Notes under the pieces: generated by a model
What the model saw: the letters and a program-made list of their open reading frames with translations, nothing else
What the model was told of the DNA's origin: nothing
The model's database searches: none
Translations under genes and position numbers: made by a program
Assembly: GCF_000020605.1 (NCBI RefSeq)
Contig: NC_012781.1
Location: 1,427,501-1,491,500 of the forward strand
Direction: 5' to 3'
DNA: 64,000 bases
From: Agathobacter rectalis ATCC 33656
GTDB lineage: Bacteria > Bacillota > Clostridia > Lachnospirales > Lachnospiraceae
Shown: positions 30,339 to 38,935 of the stretch, in pieces
How the letters are laid out: each line of letters opens with the position of its first letter
Numbering within the stretch: position 1 is the first letter of the stretch

Positions 30339-33300
30339 ATGGATGTTAAATGGACCAGTGAACAGAAAAAGGTTATAGATTTAAGAGACAGGGATATACT
30401 TGTATCGGCGGCAGCGGGCTCAGGAAAGACAGCTGTACTCGTTGAGCGTATAGTAAACAGAATATGTGTGGATAATCCGCCGGTGGATATCGACAGGATG
30501 CTTGTGGTGACGTTTACCAAGGCTGCAGCTGCTGAGATGAGGGAGCGTGTCAGCTGTGCGATAGACAGCTTGAAGGAGCAAAAGCCGGATGATGAGAATC
30601 TGCAGAGGCAGTCGACACTGGTTCACAATGCGCTTATCACTACAATCGATTCGTTTTGTCTGTTTGTGGTGCAGAATAATTTCGCACAGCTTAATCTGGA
30701 TCCTGATTTCAGAATCGGTGATCAGGCAGAGCTTAAGCTTATGCTAAAGGATGCTTTGGCACAGGTATTTGAGGACAATTATGCAAGAGAAGACAACGAG
30801 GCATTTATCAATCTTATAGATACCTACAGCAAGGGGAGAAATGACTCTGCCGTCAGGCAGATGGTGGAGGATATCTACTATAAGGCGGGCAGCTCATCAT
30901 GGCCGAGAAAGTGGATGAACAGACTCCTAAGGCTCTATGATATAAAGTCAGCTAAACAGCTTGAGGACTCAGAAATCATTAAGGAGATAGTGGATTACAG
31001 CAGGGTGCTTTTGGAGGAGGCTGTTCAGGAGCTTACAATGGCGAAAGACCTGGCATCAGCTACACCCGGGCTTGAAAAGTATGCGCTTACACTTTCAGAG
31101 GATATAGCATTGTTTGATGGAATGGCTGATGTGACAGGCTATGTCGGCATGCAGGAGTTCTTAAACAAAATATCCTTTGGCAGAATTGCTGCCATCAGGA
31201 AATTTGACGGAGACGAGAAGAAAAAGGAGCGCGTGAAAAGCATGCGCGATGCTGCCAAGAAGAAGGTAGACGGAATAAAGCAGAAATACTTTGGCATGTC
31301 AATTGAGCTTATGTATGAGCAGCTGGAGCGTCAAAGGCCATTTGTTAAAGAGCTGATAAGGCTCTCACTCGAGTTTTATGATGCGATGGAGGCTGTAAAG
31401 ATAAAAAAAAGAGTATTTGATTTTTCTGATATAGAGCACTTTGCGCTTCGTATACTGGTGGATGAACAGACACTGGAGCCCACAGAGACAGCGCGTGAGT
31501 TTTCAAAACATTTTGAGGAAATCATGATTGACGAGTATCAGGACTCAAACCAGGTGCAGGAGGATATACTTACCGCTATTTCAAGAGAGCACCAGGGAGT
31601 CGGCAACATGTTTATGGTTGGCGATGTAAAGCAGAGCATATACAGGTTTCGAATGGCACGTCCTGAGCTGTTTATGGAAAAATACAACACATATACATCA
31701 GATGACAGTGCACACCAGAGAATAGACCTGCATAAAAATTTCAGAAGCAGGAATGAGGTGTTAGACTTTACTAACGACATATTCTACAAAATCATGGCAG
31801 CAGATTTGGGCAATGTGCAGTATGATGACGATGCGGCACTGTATCCCGGTGCAAGCTATCCAAAGGAGACGATGCGTCCTGAGCTTTTGCTTGTTGACTA
31901 TAAGGATGAGGATCTGTCTGAAATTATAGAGGATGAGGATGGAGATAAGGTGCAGATAGAGGCACTTTTGATTGCAAACCGTATCAGGAGTCTGATGGAA
32001 AACGGCATGGTGACCGATAAAAAGACAGGGCAGCTAAGAGCCGTGCAGTACAGGGATATAGTGATACTTTCGAGAAGTGTTGCAACCTGGGGCAATACAG
32101 TGGCAGCAGTATTAAAGGACTGTGATATTCCGGCGCATGTAGAGTCGAATACAGGCTACTTTTCATCGTATGAGATACAGGTTATTCTGTCGATGCTTCG
32201 CATACTCGATAATCCGCTGCAGGATATTCCGATGGCAGCAGTGCTTGCCTCGCCTATCGTGGGCATGGATGATGAGGAGCTGGCACAGATCAGGTCTGCC
32301 TTTAAGGGGGTAAGCTTTGCACAGGCTGCACTTAGCGCCATGGCAGGTGAGGATGGCTATGAGGACGAGAAGCTTAAAGCCTTCGCTTTGGTATTTGAGA
32401 GACTAAGAGGTGCTGTAGCTGATACGCCAATCCATGAGCTTTTGTACATGATGCTTGATGAGACAGGCTTTTACAGGTATGCATCGGCCATGCCGGCAGG
32501 AAAACGGCGCAGACAGAATATAGATATGCTGATTGAGATGGCCGCAGCCTATGAAAAGACCAGCTACAAGGGGCTGTTTCACTTTGTCAGGTACATAGAT
32601 ATACAGCAGAAATATGAGATAGACTATGGAGAGGCCGATACCGCAGGCGAGAATGACGATGTGGTGCGCATTATGACAATCCATAAGAGCAAGGGTCTTG
32701 AGTTTCCTGTAGTGTTTGTTTCTGGGCTTGGCAAGAGCTTTAACACGCAGGACACAAAATCAGACCTTGTGATACATGAAAAGCTTGGGCTTGGTCTTGT
32801 GGAAAAAACAAAAAGCCCAAGGACAAAGCGACCATCACTGATAAGAAATGAGATAGAGAGCCGCATTAAAAGGGAAAATCTGGGAGAGGAGCTGCGTGTG
32901 CTGTATGTAGCACTCACCAGGGCGAAGGAAAAGATTATCCTGACAGGGGGACTTTCAAATGCCCAAAAATCCTTTGAGAAGTATAGAGGCAATGTAAATG
33001 CGAACCAGCCAATAAGCTTTGGACAAAGGGAGGGAGCAGGGTGTTACCTGGACTGGATTATACCTGCCATGCTGTCGTACCCGGATAAGTATACGGTATC
33101 CACAGTCGATGCAACAGAGTTCGCTGCACGAACTGCGATGGATATGGCGGCAAACGATATATCAAAAGCGCAGCTTATTGGGCACATAAGTGCAGCGGAT
33201 GAAACAAAAGCCAAAGAGCTCGCAGAGGAATTTGATTTTGAGTATGTATATGCTTCTGATATAACTAAAAAAAGCAAATATTCTGTATCTGAGCTGAAGC

Positions 33301-34001
33301 ATGACTCTATGGTTGAAAAGTACGACAGCACAGAGAGGGAGGCAGAGCGTCCTAAGTTCTTATTGGAGGAGAAGGAGACGTATGTGCCGGACTTTGCGAG
33401 GGATGATGAGGCAGGCGGTGCTTCTAATGAAAGCAAAGAGCCTAAAAATGCAGCAGGTGTGAATCAGGGAGCGCTGCGCGGAACTGCAGTGCACCGTGTC
33501 ATGGAGTGTCTGGATTTCAAGAGCCTGTGTGATATAGATACAAAAGATCATGTGGCAGTCAGTGCATTTGTGAAGAAAAGCATGGATGAAATGCTAGAAA
33601 AGAGGCTTATCACAGATGACATGTACAGGCTGACCAGACCAAAGCTTATAGAGCAGTTTATATCATCAGATGTGGCAGCGCGTATGGCACAGGCGGATAA
33701 GAGAGGCGATTTGTATAAAGAGAAGCCTTTTGTGATGGACTATGAGGGTGTGTTGGTTCAGGGAATTATTGATGTTTTCTGGCTGGAGAATGATAAAATA
33801 GTGCTGCTTGATTATAAGACAGACAGGGTAAATGCTGCTAAAGAGCTTATCGACAGATACAGCACACAGTTAAAACTGTATGCTGATGCACTTGGAAGGA
33901 TTTTTTCTACAGATGGGAAAAGCATACAGGCGGATGAGAGGCTCATATATTCATTCCGTTTACAGCAGACAATTGTTACCTGTTGTGAATATAAAAAATA
34001 G
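30339..34001 (+). CDS. addA: ATP-dependent helicase/nuclease subunit AddA
   Basis: A 1220-residue UvrD-like SF1A helicase with a RecB-type nuclease. Motifs in order: SAAAGSGKTAVLVERI (Walker A, near 27-36), VTFTKAAAAEMRER, IMIDEYQDSN (motif II, near 395), GDVKQSIYRFR, TIHKSKGLEFPVVF, VALTRAKEKI, and the nuclease LLDYKTDR near 1157. With AddB it resects broken ends and recognises Chi. The start has GGGAGA upstream. After the stop, 34011-34087 holds nested inverted repeats (ACAGCAAT/ATTGCTGT and ATGTCT/AGACAT) that may end the transcript, though there is no T tract. Confidence 0.97.
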   Translation: MDVKWTSEQKKVIDLRDRDILVSAAAGSGKTAVLVERIVNRICVDNPPVDIDRMLVVTFTKAAAAEMRERVSCAIDSLKEQKPDDENLQRQSTLVHNALITTIDSFCLFVVQNNFAQLNLDPDFRIGDQAELKLMLKDALAQVFEDNYAREDNEAFINLIDTYSKGRNDSAVRQMVEDIYYKAGSSSWPRKWMNRLLRLYDIKSAKQLEDSEIIKEIVDYSRVLLEEAVQELTMAKDLASATPGLEKYALTLSEDIALFDGMADVTGYVGMQEFLNKISFGRIAAIRKFDGDEKKKERVKSMRDAAKKKVDGIKQKYFGMSIELMYEQLERQRPFVKELIRLSLEFYDAMEAVKIKKRVFDFSDIEHFALRILVDEQTLEPTETAREFSKHFEEIMIDEYQDSNQVQEDILTAISREHQGVGNMFMVGDVKQSIYRFRMARPELFMEKYNTYTSDDSAHQRIDLHKNFRSRNEVLDFTNDIFYKIMAADLGNVQYDDDAALYPGASYPKETMRPELLLVDYKDEDLSEIIEDEDGDKVQIEALLIANRIRSLMENGMVTDKKTGQLRAVQYRDIVILSRSVATWGNTVAAVLKDCDIPAHVESNTGYFSSYEIQVILSMLRILDNPLQDIPMAAVLASPIVGMDDEELAQIRSAFKGVSFAQAALSAMAGEDGYEDEKLKAFALVFERLRGAVADTPIHELLYMMLDETGFYRYASAMPAGKRRRQNIDMLIEMAAAYEKTSYKGLFHFVRYIDIQQKYEIDYGEADTAGENDDVVRIMTIHKSKGLEFPVVFVSGLGKSFNTQDTKSDLVIHEKLGLGLVEKTKSPRTKRPSLIRNEIESRIKRENLGEELRVLYVALTRAKEKIILTGGLSNAQKSFEKYRGNVNANQPISFGQREGAGCYLDWIIPAMLSYPDKYTVSTVDATEFAARTAMDMAANDISKAQLIGHISAADETKAKELAEEFDFEYVYASDITKKSKYSVSELKHDSMVEKYDSTEREAERPKFLLEEKETYVPDFARDDEAGGASNESKEPKNAAGVNQGALRGTAVHRVMECLDFKSLCDIDTKDHVAVSAFVKKSMDEMLEKRLITDDMYRLTRPKLIEQFISSDVAARMAQADKRGDLYKEKPFVMDYEGVLVQGIIDVFWLENDKIVLLDYKTDRVNAAKELIDRYSTQLKLYADALGRIFSTDGKSIQADERLIYSFRLQQTIVTCCEYKK

Positions 34002-34144
34002 TGGCATGTCACAGCAATCTATTATATAATGTCTAACAGGCGGTACAAAAATATACAATCTATTAATATATCAGACATAATTGCTGTATGAACAGCTGTA
34101 TATAAGGCCAAAGAAAAGAGATAATTTACATGGAGGAATACGAT

Positions 34145-34408
34145 ATGTACGAGTACGACGACGAGGTTTTAGACACATTTTTAAAGAAACAGACACAGCT
34201 TTTTAGTGAGGAGGTCGCAGATACTCCGGAGGCTGCAGAGGAATTTTTAGAGGACTGCATGGCTGTGGTATGTAAGAATATAAAAGAAGTAAGAGATTAT
34301 TTTGATGAGGCAGGCTCAGATATTTCGGGCATGTCAGATGATGAGCTTATGGACCAGAGTGAGGTCTTTGCCATTGCGGACGGCAGATTCCTTGTTGTGG
34401 AAGGATAG
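34145..34408 (+). CDS. Small acidic protein of unknown function
   Basis: An 87-residue, strongly acidic protein (MYEYDDEVLDTFLKKQTQLF at the start, DISGMSDDELMDQSEVF near the end). It has no signal or membrane segment and looks mostly helical. I do not recognise the family. The ATG at 34145 is preferred because GGAGGA (34132-34137) is ideally placed; an ATG at 34130 would add five residues. It is 5 bp before a lipoprotein gene, so the two are co-transcribed. DNA upstream (34002-34144) holds only the nested inverted repeats. Confidence 0.7.
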   Translation: MYEYDDEVLDTFLKKQTQLFSEEVADTPEAAEEFLEDCMAVVCKNIKEVRDYFDEAGSDISGMSDDELMDQSEVFAIADGRFLVVEG

Positions 34409-34413
34409 CAGGT

Positions 34414-35403
34414 ATGAAGTATTTTAAGAAAACGATGTGTATGCTGCTTGCATCAGCGACACTTCTCACCGGCTGCAGTATTGGCGGCAAGGAGATAGTG
34501 CTTGATATAAATACCACGAACAGCCATACAGTTTTTTCCGTGGACAATATGAAGTGCGATAAGACGGAGGCACTCATATATTTAGCCAATTACAAAAATC
34601 TGTATGGCACTATGTATGATGTAAACCTGCTCGAGACAGATGATGCGTCGAACGTGGAAAAATATATCAGGGATGTCACTGTTGATGAGCTGACGCGCAT
34701 ATACTGCATGGTTTCAATTGCAAAGCAGAAGAAGATTACACTTACAGACAAGGAGAAGAGTAGTGTGTCAAAGGCTGCGAAGGAATACTATGACTCATTA
34801 AACGAAGCTGAAAAGAAATTCACAAAGGCTGATTTATCAGACATTGAGAGCGCATATGAGCATTATGCGATTGCGCAAAAGCTGTACAATTCTCTATCGA
34901 AGGGCGTTGATACAGAGGTGAGTGATGAGGATGCAAGAGTTATCCATATACAGAAAATCTTTGTAAAGAGCAAGGAGAGCGCAGATGCTGTGAGCCAGAA
35001 GCTTTTGTCAAAGGAAGATTTTGCAGCAGTTGCATCAGGCAGCAGTGAGGACAGCCAGACAGAGCTGTATGCGGCAAAGGGCACTCTGCCACAGGAGGTT
35101 GAGGCTGTAGCATTTGAGCTTGGCGATGGAGAGACATCTGATATGATAAGCACAGATGACGGCTACTATTTCATCAAGTGTATATCCAAGCTGGACCGGG
35201 AAAAAACAGAGCAGAACAAGGTCACTATACTGCAAAAGAGACAACAGGAGCAGTTTAATGATGACTACGAGCACTTTGTAAAAAAAGCAGGCTTTAGTTT
35301 AAACAATGACCTGTGGGATTCAATCAGTATAAAGGATGAAAAGGATGTGAAAACAAGCTCCTTTTTTACTGTGTACAATAAATACTTTCAGGCCGACAAT
35401 TGA
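34414..35403 (+). CDS. PrsA-like foldase lipoprotein (parvulin-type)
   Basis: A 329-residue secreted lipoprotein: a signal peptide with lipobox LLTGC puts the lipidated Cys at residue 21. The middle and C-terminal parts fit a SurA/PrsA layout, with a helical N-domain and a parvulin-like stretch around residues 170-255 (VIHIQKIFVKSKESAD, then FAAVASGSSEDS and EAVAFELGDGETSDMI, then GYYFIKCISK). It would help secreted proteins fold outside the membrane. The parvulin domain is weakly conserved, so isomerase activity is uncertain. The start is 5 bp past the small acidic gene; the PAP2 gene follows after 40 bp. Confidence 0.8.
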   Translation: MKYFKKTMCMLLASATLLTGCSIGGKEIVLDINTTNSHTVFSVDNMKCDKTEALIYLANYKNLYGTMYDVNLLETDDASNVEKYIRDVTVDELTRIYCMVSIAKQKKITLTDKEKSSVSKAAKEYYDSLNEAEKKFTKADLSDIESAYEHYAIAQKLYNSLSKGVDTEVSDEDARVIHIQKIFVKSKESADAVSQKLLSKEDFAAVASGSSEDSQTELYAAKGTLPQEVEAVAFELGDGETSDMISTDDGYYFIKCISKLDREKTEQNKVTILQKRQQEQFNDDYEHFVKKAGFSLNNDLWDSISIKDEKDVKTSSFFTVYNKYFQADN

Positions 35404-35443
35404 ACAGGCCGATAATAATTAATAATAGACAGGAGCATATAAT

Positions 35444-35971
35444 ATGGACTGGGAATTTGACATCCTATATGCAATTCAGAGCATCAGAACACCGTTTTTA
35501 GACAAGCTAATGGCGTTTTTATCCACCATCGGAAATGCAGGCGTATTGTGGATTGTGATAGGTGTAGTGCTTTGTATTTCAAAAAAATACCGTCGTGGAG
35601 GTATGCAGATGCTTTCGGCAGAGCTTTTGAGCTTTATAGTGGGCAATCTGATAATAAAAAATATGGTCGACAGATTGAGACCATGTCAGATAGATAAGAC
35701 AGTCAGTCTTATTGTAAAGATACCGTTTGACTCATCATTTCCTTCGGGACACACGTTAAACGGCATAACAGCGGCAGTGACACTTATGTTTATAGACAAA
35801 AGAATGGGAATACCGGCGATTGTACTTGCGGTACTTATAGCGTTTTCGCGCATGTACAACTTCATGCATTTCCCAACGGATGTCCTGGCCGGAGCAGTGC
35901 TTGGGGTGGTATCGGCTGTGTTTGTAAACTTTTTGTTTAAGAGAGCCGGTAAGAGCGAGATGACTAAATAA
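35444..35971 (+). CDS. PAP2-family membrane phosphatase
   Basis: A 175-residue membrane enzyme with about five helices and the full three-part PAP2 signature: K72-x6-R79-P80 (KNMVDRLRP), P100-SGH (FPSGHT), and S135-R136-x5-H142-x3-D146. The histidines carry out phosphomonoester hydrolysis of lipid phosphates, for example phosphatidate or undecaprenyl pyrophosphate; the substrate is not evident. The start follows ACAGGAGC. It is the last + strand gene before the bidirectional terminator shared with htpG. Confidence 0.92.
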   Translation: MDWEFDILYAIQSIRTPFLDKLMAFLSTIGNAGVLWIVIGVVLCISKKYRRGGMQMLSAELLSFIVGNLIIKNMVDRLRPCQIDKTVSLIVKIPFDSSFPSGHTLNGITAAVTLMFIDKRMGIPAIVLAVLIAFSRMYNFMHFPTDVLAGAVLGVVSAVFVNFLFKRAGKSEMTK

Positions 35972-36042
35972 AGCTAAAGAAGTGTCACATAAAATGGCAT
36001 AAATAATAACGTATAATAATAGAACGAATACAAATAATTAAT

Positions 36043-36095
36043 AAAAAGCTGTACATATGCAGGTCTATGAAACCTGCATAGTGTACAGCTTTTTT
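36043..36095. terminator. Bidirectional terminator between PAP2 gene and htpG
   Basis: AAAAAGCTGTAC and ATGCAGGT pair with ACCTGCAT and GTACAGCTTTTT around a short CTATGAA loop. A runs precede and T runs follow, so it can end both convergent transcripts. Confidence 0.88.
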
Positions 36096-36128
36096 ATGAG
36101 ATGTTAACAGTAAAATTACTTTGTTGGA

Positions 36129-38219
36129 TTACTTTGTGAGAAGAAGCATGATATCATTACTTCTCTTTACAAATTTAGTCATCTGGTCAACTGAAAGCGG
36201 CTGGTTAGAAAGCATTGCAAGATCGTAAAGCTGCTCAGCAAACATTGGAACGTGCTCAGAATCCTTATTGTCTAAGATGTACTTCACAAGCTCGTTGTTG
36301 GCATTTAATGTGAGTGTCTGGTCAGCGGCAAACATGCTTGGATCCATTCCACCCATGCCTCCGGCTGCGTACATCTTCATCATATCCTGCATACGTCTGC
36401 CCTGCTCTGAGAGTGTGAGCACAGATGCTACATCTGCGTTCTTAAGGTTTTCTACCTTTACAGTAAGCTTATCGTTGTTCAAAGCCTTTTTGAATACCTC
36501 TGAGAGAGTAGTGGTTGCCTCTGTGAGGTCTGCACCGGATTCATCCTTGAGAGACTCTGTGAGGTCTGCATCTATTCTCATGAACTTGTAGTGGTCATTT
36601 CTCTGCTCAAGCTGTGTGATGAATGAGGTATCGATATTGTGGTCAAGGATAACAGCGTTCATTCCCTGCTCCTTGAACAGCTTGATATACTGACCCTGCT
36701 GTACTACATCTGTGACATAGTAAACTGTATTCTTCTCAGGCTCCTTGTTTTCATCAGAGGCATTTGCATCAGTATTGTCAGCTTTCTTTGTATCATCAGA
36801 AGCATCGGCACTTTCTGCATCTGATTTTTCATCTTCCGCAACAGGTGCGAGCAGCTCCGGAAGAGTCTGATACTTGTCATTGATGTCCTTGAAAAGAATA
36901 TAGTCGTTTATCTTGTCACAGAACTTCTCGTCCTTTAAGCAGCCAAACTTGATGAATGGGCTGATGTCATCCCAGTATTTCTCATAGGCTTCCTTATCTG
37001 TCTTGCACATACCGATGAGCTTGTCAGCTACTTTCTTGGTGATGTACTCAGAAATCTTCTTTACGAAGCCATCATTCTGGAGAGCAGAACGTGATACGTT
37101 AAGCGGTAAATCAGGACAATCGATAACACCCTTAAGGAGCATCAAAAACTCAGGAATGACCTCTTTGATATTGTCTGCGATAAATACCTGGTTGTTGTAA
37201 AGCTTAATAGTTCCCTCGATTGAGTCGTACTCTGTGTTGATCTTAGGGAAGTAGAGGATACCCTTTAAGTTGAAAGGATAGTCCATATTCAGGTGAATCC
37301 AGAAAAGAGGCTCCTTGTAGTCTAAGAATACCTTTCTGTAAAACTCCTTGTATTCCTCGTCGGTACACTCATTCGGGCTCTTGATCCAGAGTGGGGTTGT
37401 ATCATTGAGCGGAACAGGGCGCTTAACGATTTTGAGCTGATCCTTTGCAGGAGATACCTCTACCTGCTCCTTCTCGCCCTTGTCATTTTCTTTTTCCTCG
37501 TACTTGGCGTCTTCATGGATTTCCTCGATGACAGTGTCAGTGTCACGCTTGTCGGCCTTGTCTATTGTCTCGTACTCCTCAGGAGCATTTTCCTTTGCAA
37601 GGTAAATCTCAGTAGGCATGAAAGAACAGTACTTCTCGATGACCTCACGTGCGCGGTACTCGTTTGCGAACTCAAGACAGTCGTCGTTTAAGTAGAGAGT
37701 AATCTCTGTTCCGACGTCGTCCATGTCGCCATCCTCCATGTTGTACTCTGTGCCACCGTCACATGACCAGTGTACAGGTGTAGAGCCTTCTTTATAAGAG
37801 AGAGTATCGATTGTTACCTCGTCGGCTACCATGAATGCTGAGTAGAAGCCGAGACCGAAATGACCGATAATCTGGTCATCGTTTGACTTGTCCTTGTATT
37901 TCTCGATGAAGTCTGTAGCACCTGAAAAAGCGATACGGCTTATGTATTCCTCAACCTCATCAGCTGTCATACCAAGACCGTTATCTATAATCTTTATTGT
38001 CTTTTCGTCAGGGTTTACGAGCACCTGAATCTTGCCCTTGTAGTCTGCAGGAAGGGAATATTCACCCATCATGTCGAGCTTTTTGAGCTTAGTGATGGCA
38101 TCGCAGCCGTTTGAGATGAGCTCACGATAGAAGATATCGTGGTCTGAATATAACCATTTCTTTATAATAGGGAACAGGTTGTCGCTGTCAATTGAAAGAT
38201 TGCCGTGTTTTTCTGTCAT
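36129..38219 (-). CDS. htpG: Hsp90-family chaperone HtpG
   Basis: A 696-residue Hsp90. The N-terminal GHKL ATPase has IFYRELISNGCDAITKL, IIDNGLGMT and GHFGLGFYSAFMVAD. The middle domain has IKSPNECTDEEYKEFYRK and LPLNVSRSALQ with the conserved Arg. It is about 70 residues longer than E. coli HtpG because of two charged inserts: one near 225-260 (EDAKYEEKENDKGEKEQ) between the N and middle domains, and an Asp/Ala/Ser/Lys-rich one near 465-500. The ribosome site is AGGAG 9 bases before the ATG. Its likely promoter, with a CIRCE operator beside it, lies about 520 bp upstream beyond two tandem repeats, giving an unusually long leader. Confidence 0.96.
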   Translation of the reverse strand: MTEKHGNLSIDSDNLFPIIKKWLYSDHDIFYRELISNGCDAITKLKKLDMMGEYSLPADYKGKIQVLVNPDEKTIKIIDNGLGMTADEVEEYISRIAFSGATDFIEKYKDKSNDDQIIGHFGLGFYSAFMVADEVTIDTLSYKEGSTPVHWSCDGGTEYNMEDGDMDDVGTEITLYLNDDCLEFANEYRAREVIEKYCSFMPTEIYLAKENAPEEYETIDKADKRDTDTVIEEIHEDAKYEEKENDKGEKEQVEVSPAKDQLKIVKRPVPLNDTTPLWIKSPNECTDEEYKEFYRKVFLDYKEPLFWIHLNMDYPFNLKGILYFPKINTEYDSIEGTIKLYNNQVFIADNIKEVIPEFLMLLKGVIDCPDLPLNVSRSALQNDGFVKKISEYITKKVADKLIGMCKTDKEAYEKYWDDISPFIKFGCLKDEKFCDKINDYILFKDINDKYQTLPELLAPVAEDEKSDAESADASDDTKKADNTDANASDENKEPEKNTVYYVTDVVQQGQYIKLFKEQGMNAVILDHNIDTSFITQLEQRNDHYKFMRIDADLTESLKDESGADLTEATTTLSEVFKKALNNDKLTVKVENLKNADVASVLTLSEQGRRMQDMMKMYAAGGMGGMDPSMFAADQTLTLNANNELVKYILDNKDSEHVPMFAEQLYDLAMLSNQPLSVDQMTKFVKRSNDIMLLLTK

Positions 38220-38250
38220 TTTTACACACTCCTTGTTTTTTATTTTACAT

Positions 38251-38466
38251 TTACGCCGCGGTTATGAGCTGTGAAGTTGCGGTGTAGCAGCCAATAATTC
38301 CTCAGAGAAAATATGAAGTCAGCCACAGGATTTTGTATGGATAGTTTGTGGCATGATTTTGGTTGTGCCGCCTTGTCCGGTAATGGAACCCTGTGGCAGT
38401 TCATATTTTATCTTCGGAACAACTGTCTGTTACCCGCAATGTTAGCTTATTTCCGCGAATGTAGAT
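38251..38466 (+). repeat. Tandem 216-bp repeat, unit 1
   Basis: It aligns without gaps to 38480-38695 at an offset of 229, with about 15 differences by eye. Seven fall in the first 37 bp; none occurs from 38288 to 38365. Both units contain the same ATG frame. The repeat lies in the leader region between htpG and its predicted promoter. Confidence 0.9.
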
Positions 38467-38474
38467 TAAGTTAA
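38313..38474 (+). CDS. Putative small protein in tandem repeat, unit 1
   Basis: An open frame of 53 codons starting MKSATGFCMDSLWHDFGCAA and containing GTLWQFIFYLRNNC. Comparison with unit 2 shows eight substitutions within the shared 51 codons: six are synonymous (TGT/TGC, GCC/GCT, CTG/CTA, TTA/CTA, GAA/GAG, AGA/AGG) and two hit a single codon (Met/Asn at residue 43). That pattern is what a translated sequence would give. Against this, there is no strong ribosome site (only AGAGAA) and an in-frame TAA lies seven codons upstream. The region is antisense to the predicted htpG leader. It may be the tail of a widespread repeat-borne peptide. Function unknown. Confidence 0.35.
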   Translation: MKSATGFCMDSLWHDFGCAALSGNGTLWQFIFYLRNNCLLPAMLAYFRECRLS

Positions 38475-38479
38475 ATGTT

Positions 38480-38695
38480 TTACACCGCGGCTATGGGCTA
38501 TGAGGTTGCGATGTATCAGCCAATAATTCCTCAGAGAAAATATGAAGTCAGCCACAGGATTTTGTATGGATAGTTTGTGGCATGATTTTGGTTGCGCCGC
38601 TTTGTCCGGTAATGGAACCCTATGGCAGTTCATATTTTATCTTCGGAACAACTGTCTGCTACCCGCAAATTTAGCTTATTTCCGCGAGTGTAGGT
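38480..38695 (+). repeat. Tandem 216-bp repeat, unit 2
   Basis: Second unit of the direct repeat, 13 bp after the first. The divergence from unit 1 is concentrated in the first 37 bp and, inside the ATG frame, at third codon positions. Confidence 0.9.
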
Positions 38696-38745
38696 CATTT
38701 AATATTTGCAGTAAATCAGCTTGTTTTATAAGCATAATAAAATAA
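38542..38745 (+). CDS. Putative small protein in tandem repeat, unit 2
   Basis: An open frame of 67 codons. The first 51 match unit 1 apart from Asn at residue 43. The frame then runs 16 codons past the repeat end into unique DNA (SFNICSKSACFISIIK), which is probably not meaningful. The same weak start context, AGAGAAAAT before ATG, is present. The evidence for translation is the synonymous bias between units and nothing else. Confidence 0.3.
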   Translation: MKSATGFCMDSLWHDFGCAALSGNGTLWQFIFYLRNNCLLPANLAYFRECRSFNICSKSACFISIIK

Positions 38746-38770
38746 TAGTTCGCATTATCGGAAAAGTCAA
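38742..38770 (-). promoter_or_regulatory. Probable htpG promoter (- strand)
   Basis: On the - strand TTGACT (38770-38765), a 17-bp spacer and TATTAT (38747-38742). The start near 38735 would give a leader of about 515 nt that runs through both tandem repeats before the htpG ATG. Confidence 0.6.
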
Positions 38771-38777
38771 TAGAAAA

Positions 38778-38804
38778 TTAGCACTCAAAAATAGTGAGTG
38801 CTAA
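38778..38804. promoter_or_regulatory. CIRCE element (HrcA operator)
   Basis: TTAGCACTC (38778-38786), nine bases, GAGTGCTAA (38796-38804): a perfect match to the CIRCE consensus bound by the heat-shock repressor HrcA. It lies 7 bp upstream of the -35 of the htpG promoter and 132 bp before the + strand thioesterase gene, so it could control either. Confidence 0.93.
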
Positions 38805-38935
38805 CAAAACGACAGAAAACCGCATGAATTGGGTATTTTTGGAATTGTGAAAAGTTTATAAACTTATTTTTCACTGGACATTGTGGCGTAAAAATGCTAG
38901 GATTTATTTTATAATATAGATATAAGGAGACTGAT

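Noticed and set aside
34011-34087. Terminator after addA
   Set aside because: The nested inverted repeats are real but lack a T tract and a GC-rich core, so it is recorded only as a possible structure.
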